DNA from: Lumbricus terrestris
Lineage: Eukaryota > Annelida > Clitellata > Crassiclitellata > Lumbricidae
Direction: 5' to 3'
Length of the DNA stretch: 64,000 bases
Assembly (NCBI GenBank): GCA_949752735.1
Contig: OX457043.1
Coordinates: 3,831,867-3,895,866 of the forward strand
Made by a program: the position numbers and the translations under genes. Each line of letters opens with the position of its first letter. The first letter of the stretch is position 1. This document shows, in pieces, positions 1 to 45,265 of this stretch. A model generated the notes under the pieces. That model ran no database searches and had not been told where the DNA came from. It saw only the letters and a list, made by a program, of their open reading frames with translations.

Positions 1-33674
<33,674 letters not shown>

Positions 33675-34185
33675 TCTCTCCACAAATCCTGTCGTGGCTA
33701 AATCTTTCGACGATCACTAGACGGGTATATTATCCATATTTTTGTAGATCGAGTCTGAGTTAAATAGAAATCCTTTTAATTAAATTTATTTACGAGGACG
33801 ACAGGAGATCGCTCTCCCTCTTGGTTGGTTCGTGCGCAAGGTAAAGCGTTTTATTTGTGTAAGTAAGCAAGCAACTAGGTTTGAGTCAGGTCGTTGGTTT
33901 GAGTCGACAATGCTTTCAAAATAATGTAGGCAACCTTTTGACCAAGGACAGTTTATACACTTCTTGCTTGCCTTTTGATGAGCAGAGTTTTAGTCACAAA
34001 TTTTAGCTGTATCTGATCGCACGAACAAAAGCACTGATATTTCATTGAATAGACCTACCGAACAGTTCATAAGCAGATTGACATCGCATAGTGCAAATCG
34101 AACTCTGCTGCATCAATAATTAAGTTGGTTCAAGTTTTCTATGTGACAGAGTATACTCGCTAAGAAATGTGAACTACACTGCCCT

Positions 34186-34295
34186 GAAAAGGTAAAACAC
34201 AGTAGCCTAACTGGTAAGCTATTACAGTCATTGTTACTGTGTTTTACCTTTTCTATTGGCAAAAAGCACTGCAACAGGGCTTGTTGCCAATAGAA
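34186..34295. repeat. Two overlapping perfect inverted repeats
   Basis: GAAAAGGTAAAACACAGTA (34186-34204) pairs perfectly with 34235-34253. TTCTATTGGCAA (34251-34262) pairs perfectly with 34284-34295. The right arm of the first overlaps the left arm of the second by three bases. Confidence 0.9.
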
Positions 34296-35579
34296 TGAGC
34301 CAATCCAACCAGTAACAATCGAGGTTTTTGCTTTTACAAAATGTGTCACCTACGGGATATAATTATGAGCGCCTCTGATCGAATTATAGCACTGTAAATG
34401 AATGAATGAATGATTGAATGAATGGATACAATAATTTACAAGTGAGCAAATGAATGAGTTTACATAATCTTATGGCAAAACATTCTTGGGATAAAATTTA
34501 TCGAGTATTTATTGAGGAGGGTGAATTGTGAGCCCTTTGTCTTAAGTTCTCAATTTATGCGATGAAGACAACGGGAAACCACTCATTAATCTCAACCCAG
34601 TTATCCGGTATGGAATTAATGTCAATGAGTTGTCTTCGGACAGAACTCACAATCATATCATGGTTATTAAAGCGCTATAAAAAAGATGACATTTTTAGCT
34701 ACAGCTTGTATATTTAGAATCGTTGTAGTCGTTACTCTACAAATATGCGAAAATATTATTAAAAAACTAAATTTTTAAGTTTTAAACACCGCCGATAGAA
34801 TCAAAGACGACAGCGTTAGTAGCATCAAGATTTGATTTCTTGAGGTATACCTGAACACTCAGAGAACTGTTTTTGACGAAGCGAAATTATTTTTGCGCTG
34901 TTCTGTAAAGAAGAACCGAGTGCTCCCCGATCACTCGTGAAAGATTTGAGATGGAGTACGGACAGGAACATGATTTGCGGATATGAGATAAACATTGTGA
35001 AAACCAGTTGGTCTTTACAAGAAGTAAAGTTTATATAATGTTTTTCTTAAGTAGATGTGTGCCTTAGCAATACCTCCTTCCGAGTCAAGTTGATCTGATC
35101 TGAAAAGCGTCTTATGACTCATTTGTAGCACTCGTATAGACCGGTGACGTCTTACAAATAGATTTGTGTTGCCTTATTTTTTTATAGGTGTTACCTTTGT
35201 GAATTAGCCAGTACTGTTGTCCTCTTATTTACTATGCTTTGCCTATCATTTTAATCTTTCTGTATTTACCTGGTATTTTTCATCAGTATCATTATTCGTT
35301 TAATTGGTTAAGAAATTTGATGGGCACACTGCTCACAGGTACAATTTTAAGGCAGTTAATCAGGTGGAAAATATACCTTAGATTGTATGTGTCCACGTCT
35401 ATTGGATTTACCTTAGGATGAGTGTAGAAAATTGCATAAATAATTACAAAAAGAATGATTTTATGTTTATATATTAGGCTGGTAGGATTAGATCATTATT
35501 TTGTCATAATTAACGATCATAGGGTCGCTTTCTATACAAAACGTGTGAGATGTTTGTCATCTTTTATTCATTCATTATG

Positions 35580-35885
35580 CAGATTTATTTAGCGCCCCTT
35601 TCTAGGCTACTACCCAGGAGCGCTCCCGACCCAACACCAACTGAAAAAGACAGTTTTAAGGCTGTGATAAAATTCATGAGTAAACCTAAGGCATATGGAC
35701 AGTGGGAGCCCATTACATACCATGGGGCCAACAACAGAAAGCACGGAGTTGTCTAAGACCAATGGACCAACACATGGGCCGTGCACCCCAACCGCCCAGA
35801 CAGGAGATGAGCAAAGAGTGCAGCAGTGGTCAAGGCAGGTCACGACAAAGGAATAGATCAGAGTAGTTACAGCATCAAAGGTAAG
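35580..35885 (-). mobile_element. L2-type LINE 3' fragment
   Basis: The minus-strand frame contains VVGPMVCNGLPLS and FYHSLKTVFFSW, a degraded L2/CR1 C-terminus. The plus strand has ATTTAGCGCCCCTTTCTAGG...AGGAGCGCTCCC, the reversed 3' motif. It lies upstream of the zinc-finger gene. Confidence 0.58.
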
Positions 35886-36115
35886 AGATGTGAGAGATAA
35901 TTTATCTTGCTTGTTAACCAACTGTGTTGAATTTATGTATCAGATATTACCTTTATTTAGGCATTGTCTTCCTTCATTTACCAGTTGTCAAATTTCTTGC
36001 TTACCAGATGTTGTCATACAGAAACATGGAGTACAGCAACAGGACACTCACAGCGAGTCTATAGCAAGTGAAATCATGTGCAATTGGTAACAAGAACCCT
36101 TTGTCATTGTCAACA

Positions 36116-38782
36116 ATGCTGCATAACAAGGACAGACCGTATCCATGCACCGACTGTCCAAAGTCTTTCCGTAGCAACAACAATCTACGAGAGCATTTAA
36201 GGATCCACACTGGCGAGCGACCGTACAAGTGCAGAGTCTGTGAGCAGACGTTTACGACATCCGGAACGCGTGGTCGCCACGAAAAAATCCATGGAGCGGC
36301 CCTGAGGCTTTTGAAGACCGGTAAGAAACGGTACGACTGCACCAGATGCTCGGAGCAGTTTTCGGGTGCAGCAGCACGGATCAAGCACATGAAGAAAAAT
36401 CACCGGTTGACTGGACAGTATTTCTGTATACAGTGCAATATCGAACTCATCTCGGTTGAAGACCTTTTGGAGCACCACAGCGTCGTGCATTCTGCTGAGG
36501 GAGGTAAAGCTAGCGGGGATTCTGTGCTTGCGGAGGAACACCAGGACCACGCTTATCACCGTTACCCTTTGGATGATGCGAATGTAAAGCACGGTGAGGG
36601 TTTTGCTTCGCGAGGACCTCAGGGAAATCTAGTTTCTAAGCGGTCGAAAAGTTACAGCCGAATTCAGAGAAAGAGTTTGGTGAGGCTGAGGAGGATATGC
36701 ATGAAAGCACGAAAACGAAACGCAGGCAGTGGCAGTGAGTTCATCTGCAGGTATTGCGGAGAAAGGTTTTCACAGCTACCGTTGTTTCTGAAACACTTGT
36801 GGAAACATTCGAAAGCAAAGTCTGAGGTGAAGGTTGACGCAGACGAATTGGTTAAACGTGAGATTGAAACGGAGGAAGCTGATGACATTGTAGTTGAAGG
36901 TGAAATTATGGATAACAGTCATGGAGAGACGATGTTGGAGGAGGTAGAGGTCATTGATGGAGGTGACATCATAGTTGAGGATGGTGTCATGGGTTACAGT
37001 CCGAATGATACGATCATGGTTGTTGCGCCGGTTGGTGAAGAAGACGATGACGTCAGAACCGAGAGAGAAATCCTGGACAGTAAGTTTGAGAGTGTGGTGA
37101 TGTCGTGTGAAAGCATGCCAGCGTTTGAGATGATGGATGAAAACACAGGTTCTCTACACCTGGCTGAAGTTAATGAAACATCTGAAGAGACAAGTGACCT
37201 GCTGCACCTGGTTGATGAGTTAGTGCGGCACAAATATCACTATGAACTTCAAGAAGAGGAACAAGTAGAAGTCAAAACTGAGACATTTCCTCGTTTACTA
37301 TCAGGGAAGAACGTTTTGCCAGTTCAGTCGGTTAGCCAGAATTTCTCTTTCGTCAGGTCCAATCATGGTTCGGTTACACACGACTGTGGTTTAGAGAAAT
37401 TGGACGGTGAAACAATCTCTCGCAATTATGATGGAACTGTGGTCACTCATGAAGAGATGGCAAAAATAATAACGGATGATGAAGACGCAATTTATGATGC
37501 GGTCTGTCACAATAATAATACTGACAATCTCTTCTCTGCAGGTCGTCCAAATTGTATTGAGAGTAACTCAGAAAATAAAAGTATTTCCAGGTTCGAGACT
37601 TCTATAAACATTAACGAATTAAACAGGTCGGAGATTTTCTGCGAATTGTGCGGCAAAAAAGTGAAAAATTTAGATCCAAGCGAAGCCTCCGACAAGTCGG
37701 TTTATACATGTACCGAATGCGATCAGCTATTCTCGAGCTTGCAACAGTTGCAAGACAGCAGTGATATGGATGCCTTAGAGAGCCTTTCACACGATGTGCA
37801 GGACGGCATGGCACAAAAGAAACCCAAGCGTAGACTGGACTTGTGCAGAAAAGCGTACAGCTGTTGCCACTGTAACGCGAAATTCAACACAAAGAAGTTG
37901 CGCCATCTTCACGAAACGACCTGCATGGATGAAAAACCTTTGTCTGAGCACAACCCACCATCTACGGAGAGCCCAACCCTTGATGAGGGTAAACTTCTGG
38001 TACCTTATTCGTGCACTGTATGCAGCCGGCCTTTTGCGTTCAAGTATCGACTGCAGAGACACATGTTGACGCACACCGGTGAGAAACCATTCAAATGCAA
38101 AGTATGCGGCAAAGCATACACCAGCAACGAGTACCTCAAGTCGCACACCGCACGACACTACAACGAGTACACGCACCTGTGCAGCACCTGCGGCAAGAGT
38201 TTCGCCGACAGACTCGCGTGGCGGCTTCACAAGCGAGTCCACGAGATCGCAAAGCGAACGAAGAGCCTTCCGTTCAGGGAGTACATGTGCTGGCTGTGTG
38301 GATTCCAGTTCCGTCACGCGTCCAACCTCACCAAACACCTGCAACGTCACCGGCTAAAGGACGAGTATCCGTACAAATGCGGTGAATGCGACCAGCAGTT
38401 CCGGACGAAAGAGGGTGTGCGATTCCACGTTGGAACGCACGCCATCGACAAACCCTATCTCTGCATGGAGTGTCCGAAGGCGTTTCCCGACGCCTGGTGC
38501 CTCAAGATCCACTCGAGGTCGCACACGAAGTTAGGGTCGTTCGAGTGCAGTGTCTGCGGCAAGAAGTACCGAACGATGTCGAGTTTGAGGATGCATTCAA
38601 GGCACCACATGGAGCTGAGGTACACGTGCGAAGTCTGCGGAGAAACGTTCGGATTTTCACGGAAGTATCGGTCCCACATCATCAAACACCGGCCGCCATT
38701 CCAGTGCGAGGTTTGCGGTGTTACGACGACACGAGCGGCCGGCTTACGCAAGCACAAGAAGAGATTTCAACACTTCCAATGA
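36116..38782 (+). CDS. C2H2 zinc-finger protein, 888 aa, single coding exon
   Basis: A probable nuclear DNA-binding protein. Five fingers lie in the N-terminal quarter (about residues 8-231; for example YPCTDCPKSFRSNNNLREH with an HTGERPYKC linker). A long acidic region (about 240-500, rich in Glu/Asp/Val) follows, then three degenerate C2-type segments near 510-600, then nine canonical fingers to the C-terminus (about 630-888), the first followed by HTGEKPFKC. The ATG at 36116 is the first in frame; an in-frame TAG lies at 36062. A CTATAG acceptor-like site just upstream leaves room for a 5' exon. No frame breaks. I cannot name the orthologue; the poly-finger class diversifies quickly. No KRAB, BTB or ZAD domain is visible. 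Confidence 0.9.
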   Translation: MLHNKDRPYPCTDCPKSFRSNNNLREHLRIHTGERPYKCRVCEQTFTTSGTRGRHEKIHGAALRLLKTGKKRYDCTRCSEQFSGAAARIKHMKKNHRLTGQYFCIQCNIELISVEDLLEHHSVVHSAEGGKASGDSVLAEEHQDHAYHRYPLDDANVKHGEGFASRGPQGNLVSKRSKSYSRIQRKSLVRLRRICMKARKRNAGSGSEFICRYCGERFSQLPLFLKHLWKHSKAKSEVKVDADELVKREIETEEADDIVVEGEIMDNSHGETMLEEVEVIDGGDIIVEDGVMGYSPNDTIMVVAPVGEEDDDVRTEREILDSKFESVVMSCESMPAFEMMDENTGSLHLAEVNETSEETSDLLHLVDELVRHKYHYELQEEEQVEVKTETFPRLLSGKNVLPVQSVSQNFSFVRSNHGSVTHDCGLEKLDGETISRNYDGTVVTHEEMAKIITDDEDAIYDAVCHNNNTDNLFSAGRPNCIESNSENKSISRFETSININELNRSEIFCELCGKKVKNLDPSEASDKSVYTCTECDQLFSSLQQLQDSSDMDALESLSHDVQDGMAQKKPKRRLDLCRKAYSCCHCNAKFNTKKLRHLHETTCMDEKPLSEHNPPSTESPTLDEGKLLVPYSCTVCSRPFAFKYRLQRHMLTHTGEKPFKCKVCGKAYTSNEYLKSHTARHYNEYTHLCSTCGKSFADRLAWRLHKRVHEIAKRTKSLPFREYMCWLCGFQFRHASNLTKHLQRHRLKDEYPYKCGECDQQFRTKEGVRFHVGTHAIDKPYLCMECPKAFPDAWCLKIHSRSHTKLGSFECSVCGKKYRTMSSLRMHSRHHMELRYTCEVCGETFGFSRKYRSHIIKHRPPFQCEVCGVTTTRAAGLRKHKKRFQHFQ

Positions 38783-39459
38783 AGCAGAATTGTGTTTTGG
38801 TTTGGGTTCTACATGTGTGTGAGAACTCCATGTTGGTGATAATTTTTCCAGTTATTTGAACATTATTTTTCTTTAAAATGAATTAGGTGCTGTCTATTGT
38901 CAATTTGTCATCTATAAAAGACATCTGTAGAAAAAGACCCACAACATCGACTCCAATGTTCCATCCATATTTTGCATTTGAGTAACCCATTCATATTTAT
39001 GGATGCCCTATAATTGACTGTAATTTCACATTTCCAAAACGATCTTATATGTTCTTTGACATGTTTCAACTGTGCGATATGATGCTCTTTCAGATGTTGA
39101 AATGTGCATGAAAAAGAAGTTTAATACTGTAGATGGTGAAGGAAATGACAGGCCAGGCATCTTCATGCTCTATAGGAGAAGAAGACAGCCATTAAGATGT
39201 CACATGTGCATCAGTGCCTCTGGAGACAACTTAATAGACTTATTGTTATTATTTTATTATTAGTACATTATTATTGTTATTATTAGCCTATTTATTTGAC
39301 CCGAGGTATCAATGATCCCTCTGGATTTATGGAAAATTGCTGTTAAGTGCAGGACATTTGTTTGGAGGGTCAGGCCTCGTCTTCATGGTTTGTAGGAAAG
39401 GTGCCTTTGAATGCGACCTGGGACTAACATCGATATTAGTCCCAGATGCGACCAAGTTA

Positions 39460-39495
<36 letters not shown>

Positions 39496-40100
39496 TTATG
39501 ATATTCACTGGTTAAGCACCACTGCCCATTCAAGCATCAATTGATTGAAATGAGAAATAGTGAGGTGAATGACTCGAGTCTCGAGGTCCCTACACAGTAA
39601 ATGCCTAAGAAGGGTCCAAGTTACAACAAGAGTGTCTCCCTTTACTAGTTGACCGCCAGAGGGAGATGCTGTGTCTGATTGTTATTTTGCGTCCACTTTT
39701 AGGCCAAATAAGAGAGCGACAGATGATTGCTTAGCGTTTAATTATACGACTTTAGCAAGTATATAATGATTGTAACCCCTGAAGCAGTAAATTATACTTG
39801 TATGCATCTATGTTTTAAGTTCTGTAATTTGGTATATTGTTTGCCAATATGGTTTCATGATGACACTGACACTGTGGTTTATAAAATTTGTTTCCATGTA
39901 AATAGTTTAATAAGGACTGGATGAGGTTCTTGATATGGGACAACATCACGTGTTATATGTCAACACTGATTTCTTTGTGTGTTGATGATTACTATACATA
40001 AGTTATAGTGACAGCTAAGTTGCTGCAGGGTTGTCAACAAAAAAGTAAGTAATTAAGTATATTCTAAATCAATCCAACTGCACAACCGCACTTTGTTTTA
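38783..40100. other. 3' flank of the zinc-finger gene
   Basis: The 3' UTR is presumably here, but no clear AATAAA follows the stop closely. The segment has (TTA)n runs (about 39,240-39,290 and 39,463-39,493) and a small perfect inverted repeat, TGGGACTAA (39419-39427) with 39436-39444. No ORF is convincing. Confidence 0.45.
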
Positions 40101-40104
40101 CATG

Positions 40105-40450
40105 AAGTTAGGCATTATAAAGCATTCCTGTTAAAAGCGTTTTTGCCCGTGGGACAATTCGGTCATGTGGTCTGGGGTGCATCGAATAGGGGAGTGTCTT
40201 TATAGGATGGAGGAGCGGGCTTAGAACATGTCCCGAGTCCGTCAAAGCAGCGGTGAAAAGGCTCTTATCTGCATTTTCACACAGCAGTTCCAATGTTTGT
40301 AAGAGGCTTGAGGAGGTTAAAGTCCACATCAGAGTAAGGATTTCAGCTCCATTTGTACCACTTGCCAACTGAGCTACAATGAGTCCAATGACCGCATACA
40401 CTGCCTGTAGGGAGATAAGACGGCAAGGGAGAGGGTTGGCAACCATCTTT
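40105..40450 (-). mobile_element. Possible LINE 3' remnant
   Basis: The minus-strand frame gives HVLSPLLHPIKTLPYSMHPR and a following PHDRIVPR, resembling the extreme C-terminus of some LINE ORF2 proteins. The clade is not determined and the match is from memory of the pattern only. Confidence 0.3.
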
Positions 40451-41359
40451 GCTATTTCTCATTGCAAAGTCTTCTTTTTACACCCCAACTGCACGTGGAT
40501 CATGGTTAGGCTATATCTCTACGATTCTCTCATTCTGGATGTTTGGCCACTGGAAAGGAACTTAAATGGTCACCGAAAAGAGCCATAATTAAGCAGCCAA
40601 ATTTCAGGTTCAGACTATAACTTCACTTTTTATTGACGGATGTCGATGTCTTAGCTAGTATTATAGCCTAGACCTGCCTGCCGAGTGCAAAATAACTTTC
40701 GACTCATTTATTTTGCCTATAGGACTAGCCTACTATTGATCGAGGTCCGTATGAAAATAAAAATTAAATTCGCGTGCAAGCCAAAGAAATCAAGAGCCTG
40801 AACAATGGCTGCATTTTTAAAGCGTCAATAATATAAAGGCGACAGCTGCAACCATGATTTGTCGCCAGACTTTTTGAATAGTTATCACATAGGCCTATAG
40901 CGCAGATTTACGTATCTGTCCTGGTTTAAGTGCCAGATAAAAAAAAAAGTGTGGATTGGAGTCTGAGGGGGATTGTCCGTGTGCTTTGTCTTTCTGTCCG
41001 CCTCTGGCTGTCTGTCAGTCTGCGTATTTGTATTTGTGCGTATCGCTGTCTATCTCTCTATCTATTGACGAGTGTTTGCCTGTAGGCCTACAGGCGTGTG
41101 TGTCTTTATGTATGTATGTCCTCCGTGTGAGTGTCTGTTTTATTTAGACTGTTTATGTCTTCGTTACGTGTAAATTGGTCGATACTATATCGACTGGAGC
41201 GTCTAAACAAAAGCTACTTGGAAACATGCACGCTACTCAGCGACTCAGCGAGCCCTATTATAGTTGGTACGGTATAATAGGAGAAAAGAGTCGGACAGAG
41301 ACAGAAAAGCAGACAGAGAAAAACGGCTGGAGACGGATTGACAAAGACAGTGACTGCGT

Positions 41360-42005
41360 GAAGCGAAAGAAGGAATAGCAGAAAGGGAAAAGATATAATA
41401 TGAGGCCATGAGACAGACAGACAGACAGTTTCAAGTCTTTTATTCACAATATCGTTCTTATAGGACTATAATTATTGGTGGGCATGGTCGCCAACAGCGG
41501 CGGCGCCAGGATTTTCGTTCTTGGGGGGGCTGGATTTTCGGGAAAATTTTCCGTTTTCGGTCGCCAAAATTTCTGATGACCTTTTTTTAGTTGTTGGGTC
41601 ACAAATCTTGGAAAACGGTCCTTTTTCCGAAGCCGCCGCCAAACTGTCTGACAGATCTCGTACGTACCTTTGGTTTAATTTTGGGTGGCTAAAGGGGGGT
41701 TAATCGTCTAAATATTTTAGTTTTACATGGTAAAAAAAATGGATGGACTTTTTTAGGGGGGCTTAGCCCCCTAGCGCCGCTACTGTTCGCCAGTGTCTGT
41801 CTGTCTGTGTCTGTCTATCTCTCTCTCTCTCTCATGGTCTCATATATCTTTTCCCTTTCTGCTATTCCTTCTTTCGCAGACAGACAGACAGAAGCTGGCG
41901 AACATGCCCACAAATAGGCTAATTATAGTTTTTCAATGCAACTTTACAAAGGACGCAGTCGAGAGTTTTCAGGTATAAGAACGATGCGAATGAAAGACTT
42001 GAAGC
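41360..42005. repeat. Scrambled inverted duplication around a hAT-like insertion
   Basis: Block A (about 41,362-41,410, GAAAGAAGGAATAGCAGAAA) recurs inverted at about 41,832-41,878. Block B (about 41,430-41,500, with CAAGTCTTTTATTC, ATCGTTCTTATA and GGGCATGGTCGCCA) recurs inverted in pieces at about 41,897-42,005. The order is A-B-A'-B'. GACA microsatellite lies at each junction. Confidence 0.7.
41495..41795. mobile_element. hAT-like non-autonomous element
   Basis: Ends ACAGCGGCGGCGCCAGG and CTAGCGCCGCTACTGT form imperfect terminal inverted repeats, and the 6-bp word TCGCCA flanks both sides. A G-run (GGGGGGGCTGG...) follows the left end and a TTAGGGGGGC run precedes the right end. No transposase. 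A related, partial copy lies at about 42,340-42,530. Confidence 0.6.
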
Positions 42006-42264
42006 TGTGACTATCTCGCGATCAACCGACGCCCAGCTGAGAAGACGTAGAATAAGGCGTGCTACTCAACAGGGCAGGGAGGAAGCAGGCGGCAGATAGG
42101 GTTCCACAAATCCACACCTATAGGGATGAATTTGAGAACAGAGAGGGGAGCAATTAGCAGGGGGACAATGTGACAATTGTAACAAAGATATCAGAGTAAA
42201 ACTCTAATATCTTTGATTGTAATATGCAGACAGACGGTTAGGAAGCCTAAGGAAGGCAAGTAGG

Positions 42265-42270
42265 TAGGAC

Positions 42271-42314
<44 letters not shown>

Positions 42315-42316
42315 GG
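42265..42316. repeat. (GACA)n microsatellite
   Basis: About 48 bp of GACA tetranucleotides. Confidence 0.93.
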
Positions 42317-42339
42317 AAGGCATCTAGGCATCTCTTGAG

Positions 42340-42530
42340 TGAAAGTCCCGGTCCTCAATTTTGTCATATTTTCATCAGAAGCCTCGCGGAGGAAATTTCC
42401 CATTTTCATCCACCGAAATTGCTGACGACCTTTTTTTAGTCGGCCGAAAATCGTGAAAATATTGAAAATCCTGGAAATATTCAATGTAAAGAAAGCTTCT
42501 TATAATAACCCCCCTAGGGCCGCCACTGAT
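42340..42530. mobile_element. Partial hAT-like copy
   Basis: Shares GGAAATTTTCC-like and GACGACCTTTTTTTAGT words with the element at 41,495-41,795 and ends in CCCCCCTAGGGCCGCCACTG, a related terminus. The left end is not defined. Confidence 0.45.
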
Positions 42531-42814
42531 TTTTTCACGGTATACCCGCGTATACCCTTGATTACAGCCAGTGTGAGAATTGTGGAAAAATAACTGGGGG
42601 GGTTGGACCATTATCCACTTGTAATTGGGGTGTAAAAATCATACTTTAACATGGGGCTCTAAGAAAGACTGGGGGGGTCGAAACTCCCCAACCCCCCGGC
42701 AATTCTCACCCTGATTACAGCCTTGATTAGGCCTATAGGCTCAATCATTGTAGGTTTCAGGAATTTTAAACGTTGACCCGCAACTTATTATAAACCAATA
42801 GGCTTAATGTGCAT

Positions 42815-43035
42815 AGACATATTTTTATAGACATAGACATATTTTTATTGATCCCAACAATTCAATTGTAGGCTACATGTATGTTTAACAAAGTATAGAC
42901 ACAGCCTAATTCGCAATAAGAAAATACTCAAAGTGATCATAGGTATTATAGAAGTGAGGGAGCAAATAGTCACACCAAAAGGGACAAGTCCCGCTAAGCA
43001 GGGGCCTAATTAACAAAGTGAAGTGAGAAAGTGAA
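42815..43035 (-). mobile_element. LINE 3' end related to the one at 44,140
   Basis: Shares TTTATTGATCCCAA/TTTATTGAACCCAA and AAGGGACRRGTCCCGCT...GGGGCC with 44,150-44,310, in the same order and orientation, so both are 3' regions of one LINE family on the minus strand. Confidence 0.5.
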
Positions 43036-43589
43036 AGCTGAAGGGAGTATTGGAATGCAGAGATATTACTTAACTAGGGAAAGAAAAAAAATTGTTATTA
43101 AAAAACTAATGTAGTTAACACTACATGAAAAACTCAGAGAAAGAACAAAATAAAAGCAAAAGCAATCAAACAATCAAATAAATCAGCATTAGCATGGGTA
43201 ACCCCTCATGCTATTAACAGAAAACATTACATAATGTAGGCTATACAGTATACACACGTAACAGCATTTGTATGAATAGGGCTATGTATACTTGCATAAG
43301 CAATGTTAAGCATATTATTTAAATGTCTGCATATAATTATGTAGCCTATGTGCATATATAATATATATTATGTAAATTATATTATTGTGTGCCTGCCCTG
43401 CCAAGACGAGTCTCTGATTGTGCAATTAGGAAAATATAGGCCGGTCGACATACCTGTAGACTACCGGTACAATAGATTTCTCGGTGTAGGCCTGCTATGA
43501 AGGCACTGGATACCTCTGTTCATTTTACATTTTAAGTATGGCCTACTTCACAAAAGCGTTGCGCTTTGTGCTACACCTTATTGAGTAAG

Positions 43590-43594
43590 CAAGC

Positions 43595-43627
<33 letters not shown>

Positions 43628-43680
43628 TGTATGCATGCATGTATGTATGCATGCATGTATATATTTATGCATGCATTTAT
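43590..43680. repeat. (TATG)n/(CATG)n microsatellite
   Basis: TATGTATGTATG repeat with GCATGCATG interruptions. Confidence 0.88.
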
Positions 43681-44054
43681 GCAAGTATGTATATTTCTAT
43701 GTAGGATAGGTATGCAAAATGTGTAGCTTATGTATGCATTTATGTATGAATGTATGTTTCTTGGTTGCATGTCACAAAATAATGATCAATGTCGTCCAAA
43801 GACAATAGGCGCTGCTGTAATTGTGCATCGGGTCTCAAGAACAGAGTCTCATGAGGCAGCAATGGCCGATCTACTTGAACTACTTCTCGAGCAGTCATTC
43901 ACAATGCACTCGTGAATGCATTCAGCGGAAGGCAGGAAAGCTATATTGAGCAAAGACATCGATCGTTCGTTGCTTTTCGCTGGATGGCCTTTCTTCGCAA
44001 ATTATTTGTTCTTCCAGCGAATTCTCGCTTTCACCACCGATAGCTCATAGGCGT

Positions 44055-45265
44055 GCAAGTGCAAGATTTAAAGTTTTGAAGATTGCGGGATTTCACGTTT
44101 TCAAAATTGCAAGATATCACGTTTCAAAGGTTGCAAGATTTCATTTTCATTTCATTTCATTTATTGAACCCAATAAACATTTTACAACTAAAGCAGTACA
44201 TCAATAGATAATTGTAATAATGGAACAAATAACACAGCAAATTAATAAGAAAGCATAGGGAACAAAAGGCACACCTAAAGGGACGGGTCCCGCTGGCAGG
44301 GGCCCAATTGATAATTAAGTAGCTGAGTAGGAAAAGGTAGGTAGATGGACTGAAAGTAAAAGCCAGGTATCAATTATTTTTTGTTTTCCTTTCTATGTTC
44401 AATGTATGGGTATGAATAAGTGCTTTGAAATGTGGAAGACTATGAGCTTTTTTGATGTCACTGGTCAAATTGTTCCACGCAAGTGGTCCCTGGTACAGTG
44501 GTACTGTATAGAGAATTTACGAGTGTTAGTTCTGGCATATTGACACATAAAGGCACGGTTACTTCTAGTAGCAATAGCTGATGATACTGGGGTAAAAAAT
44601 GACAAGAAGGCAGTAGGTAGCATGTTATTAGCATACTTAAACATAAATTCACATGTTTGGATATATCTAATTTGGTCAATATTAAAGATCTTAAGATCAT
44701 CAAAAAGTGGTTTGGCATGCGAGTTATAAGATGACTTAGTAATAATGCGGATGGCTTTTTTGAAGAGATTTTAATGTTATTAGGCCTAGGTGTGAAGGGT
44801 AAGTTGAGGACCAAATGAAATTGCAATAGGATAGGTAAGGCTGAATTAAAGCATGATATAGGTTCTTTAGTATTAAGGTAGGAAGTAAGTATGAGATTCT
44901 TCTTAATATTCCAAGATTCTTCATTTTTTTTTTATATTTCATAGGTATGAACACTCCATTTTAAGTGTTGGTCAACAAAGACCCCAAGAAACTTAGAAGA
45001 TTCCACCTGAGGAATGGGAACGCCATCAATTGATAATCCCTTTATCAGCAGTTGGAATGGTTTTTCTATGACACCTGAAGATAATATAGTTAGTTTCACT
45101 TTAGCAGATTGCTTGATTTCACGTTTCCAAGATTGTAATTTTTACGCTTTAAAAGATTTTACGTTTAGGCTGCAAGATTGCAAGTTTCAAAGCTTCCAGG
45201 ATAAAAAAATGAAAATTTTCAACATTGCAAGCTTTCACTTTTTAAGATTTCAAGATTCTATGTTT
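44055..45265. repeat. Interrupted GATTTCACGTTT minisatellite
   Basis: About 30-bp degenerate units (TTGCAAGATTTCACGTTTCA) occupy 44,055-44,140 and resume at 45,110-45,265 on the far side of the LINE fragment. Confidence 0.65.
44140..45110 (-). mobile_element. Jockey/CR1-group LINE, 5'-truncated
   Basis: On the minus strand, broken frames give SKFLGVFVDQHLKWSVHTYE (about 44,945-45,000), then KKMKNLGILRRISYLLPT and LYHALIQPYLSYCNFIWSST, then a segment ending NSLYSTTVPGTT, the usual C-terminal order after the RT domain. Several frameshifts make it a dead copy. The 3' end is an (ATTTC)/(GAAAT)-type tail next to TTTATTGAACCCAATAAAC. It interrupts a short-period GATTTCACGTTT repeat. Confidence 0.65.

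Larger units (their letters stand above)
33675..36115. promoter_or_regulatory. Intergenic space between divergent ACAP and zinc-finger genes
   Basis: About 2.4 kb containing the 5' flanks of both genes, so promoters are expected here, but I can point to no TATA or initiator element with confidence. It contains a pair of overlapping perfect palindromes with CCAAT/ATTGG cores (34,186-34,295), an L2-like 3' end (about 34,360-34,420) and an L2 fragment (35,580-35,880). Confidence 0.45.

Noticed and set aside
37787..38350. Minus-strand 187-codon frame opposite the zinc fingers
   Set aside because: Shadow frame created by the GC-rich codons of the zinc-finger array.
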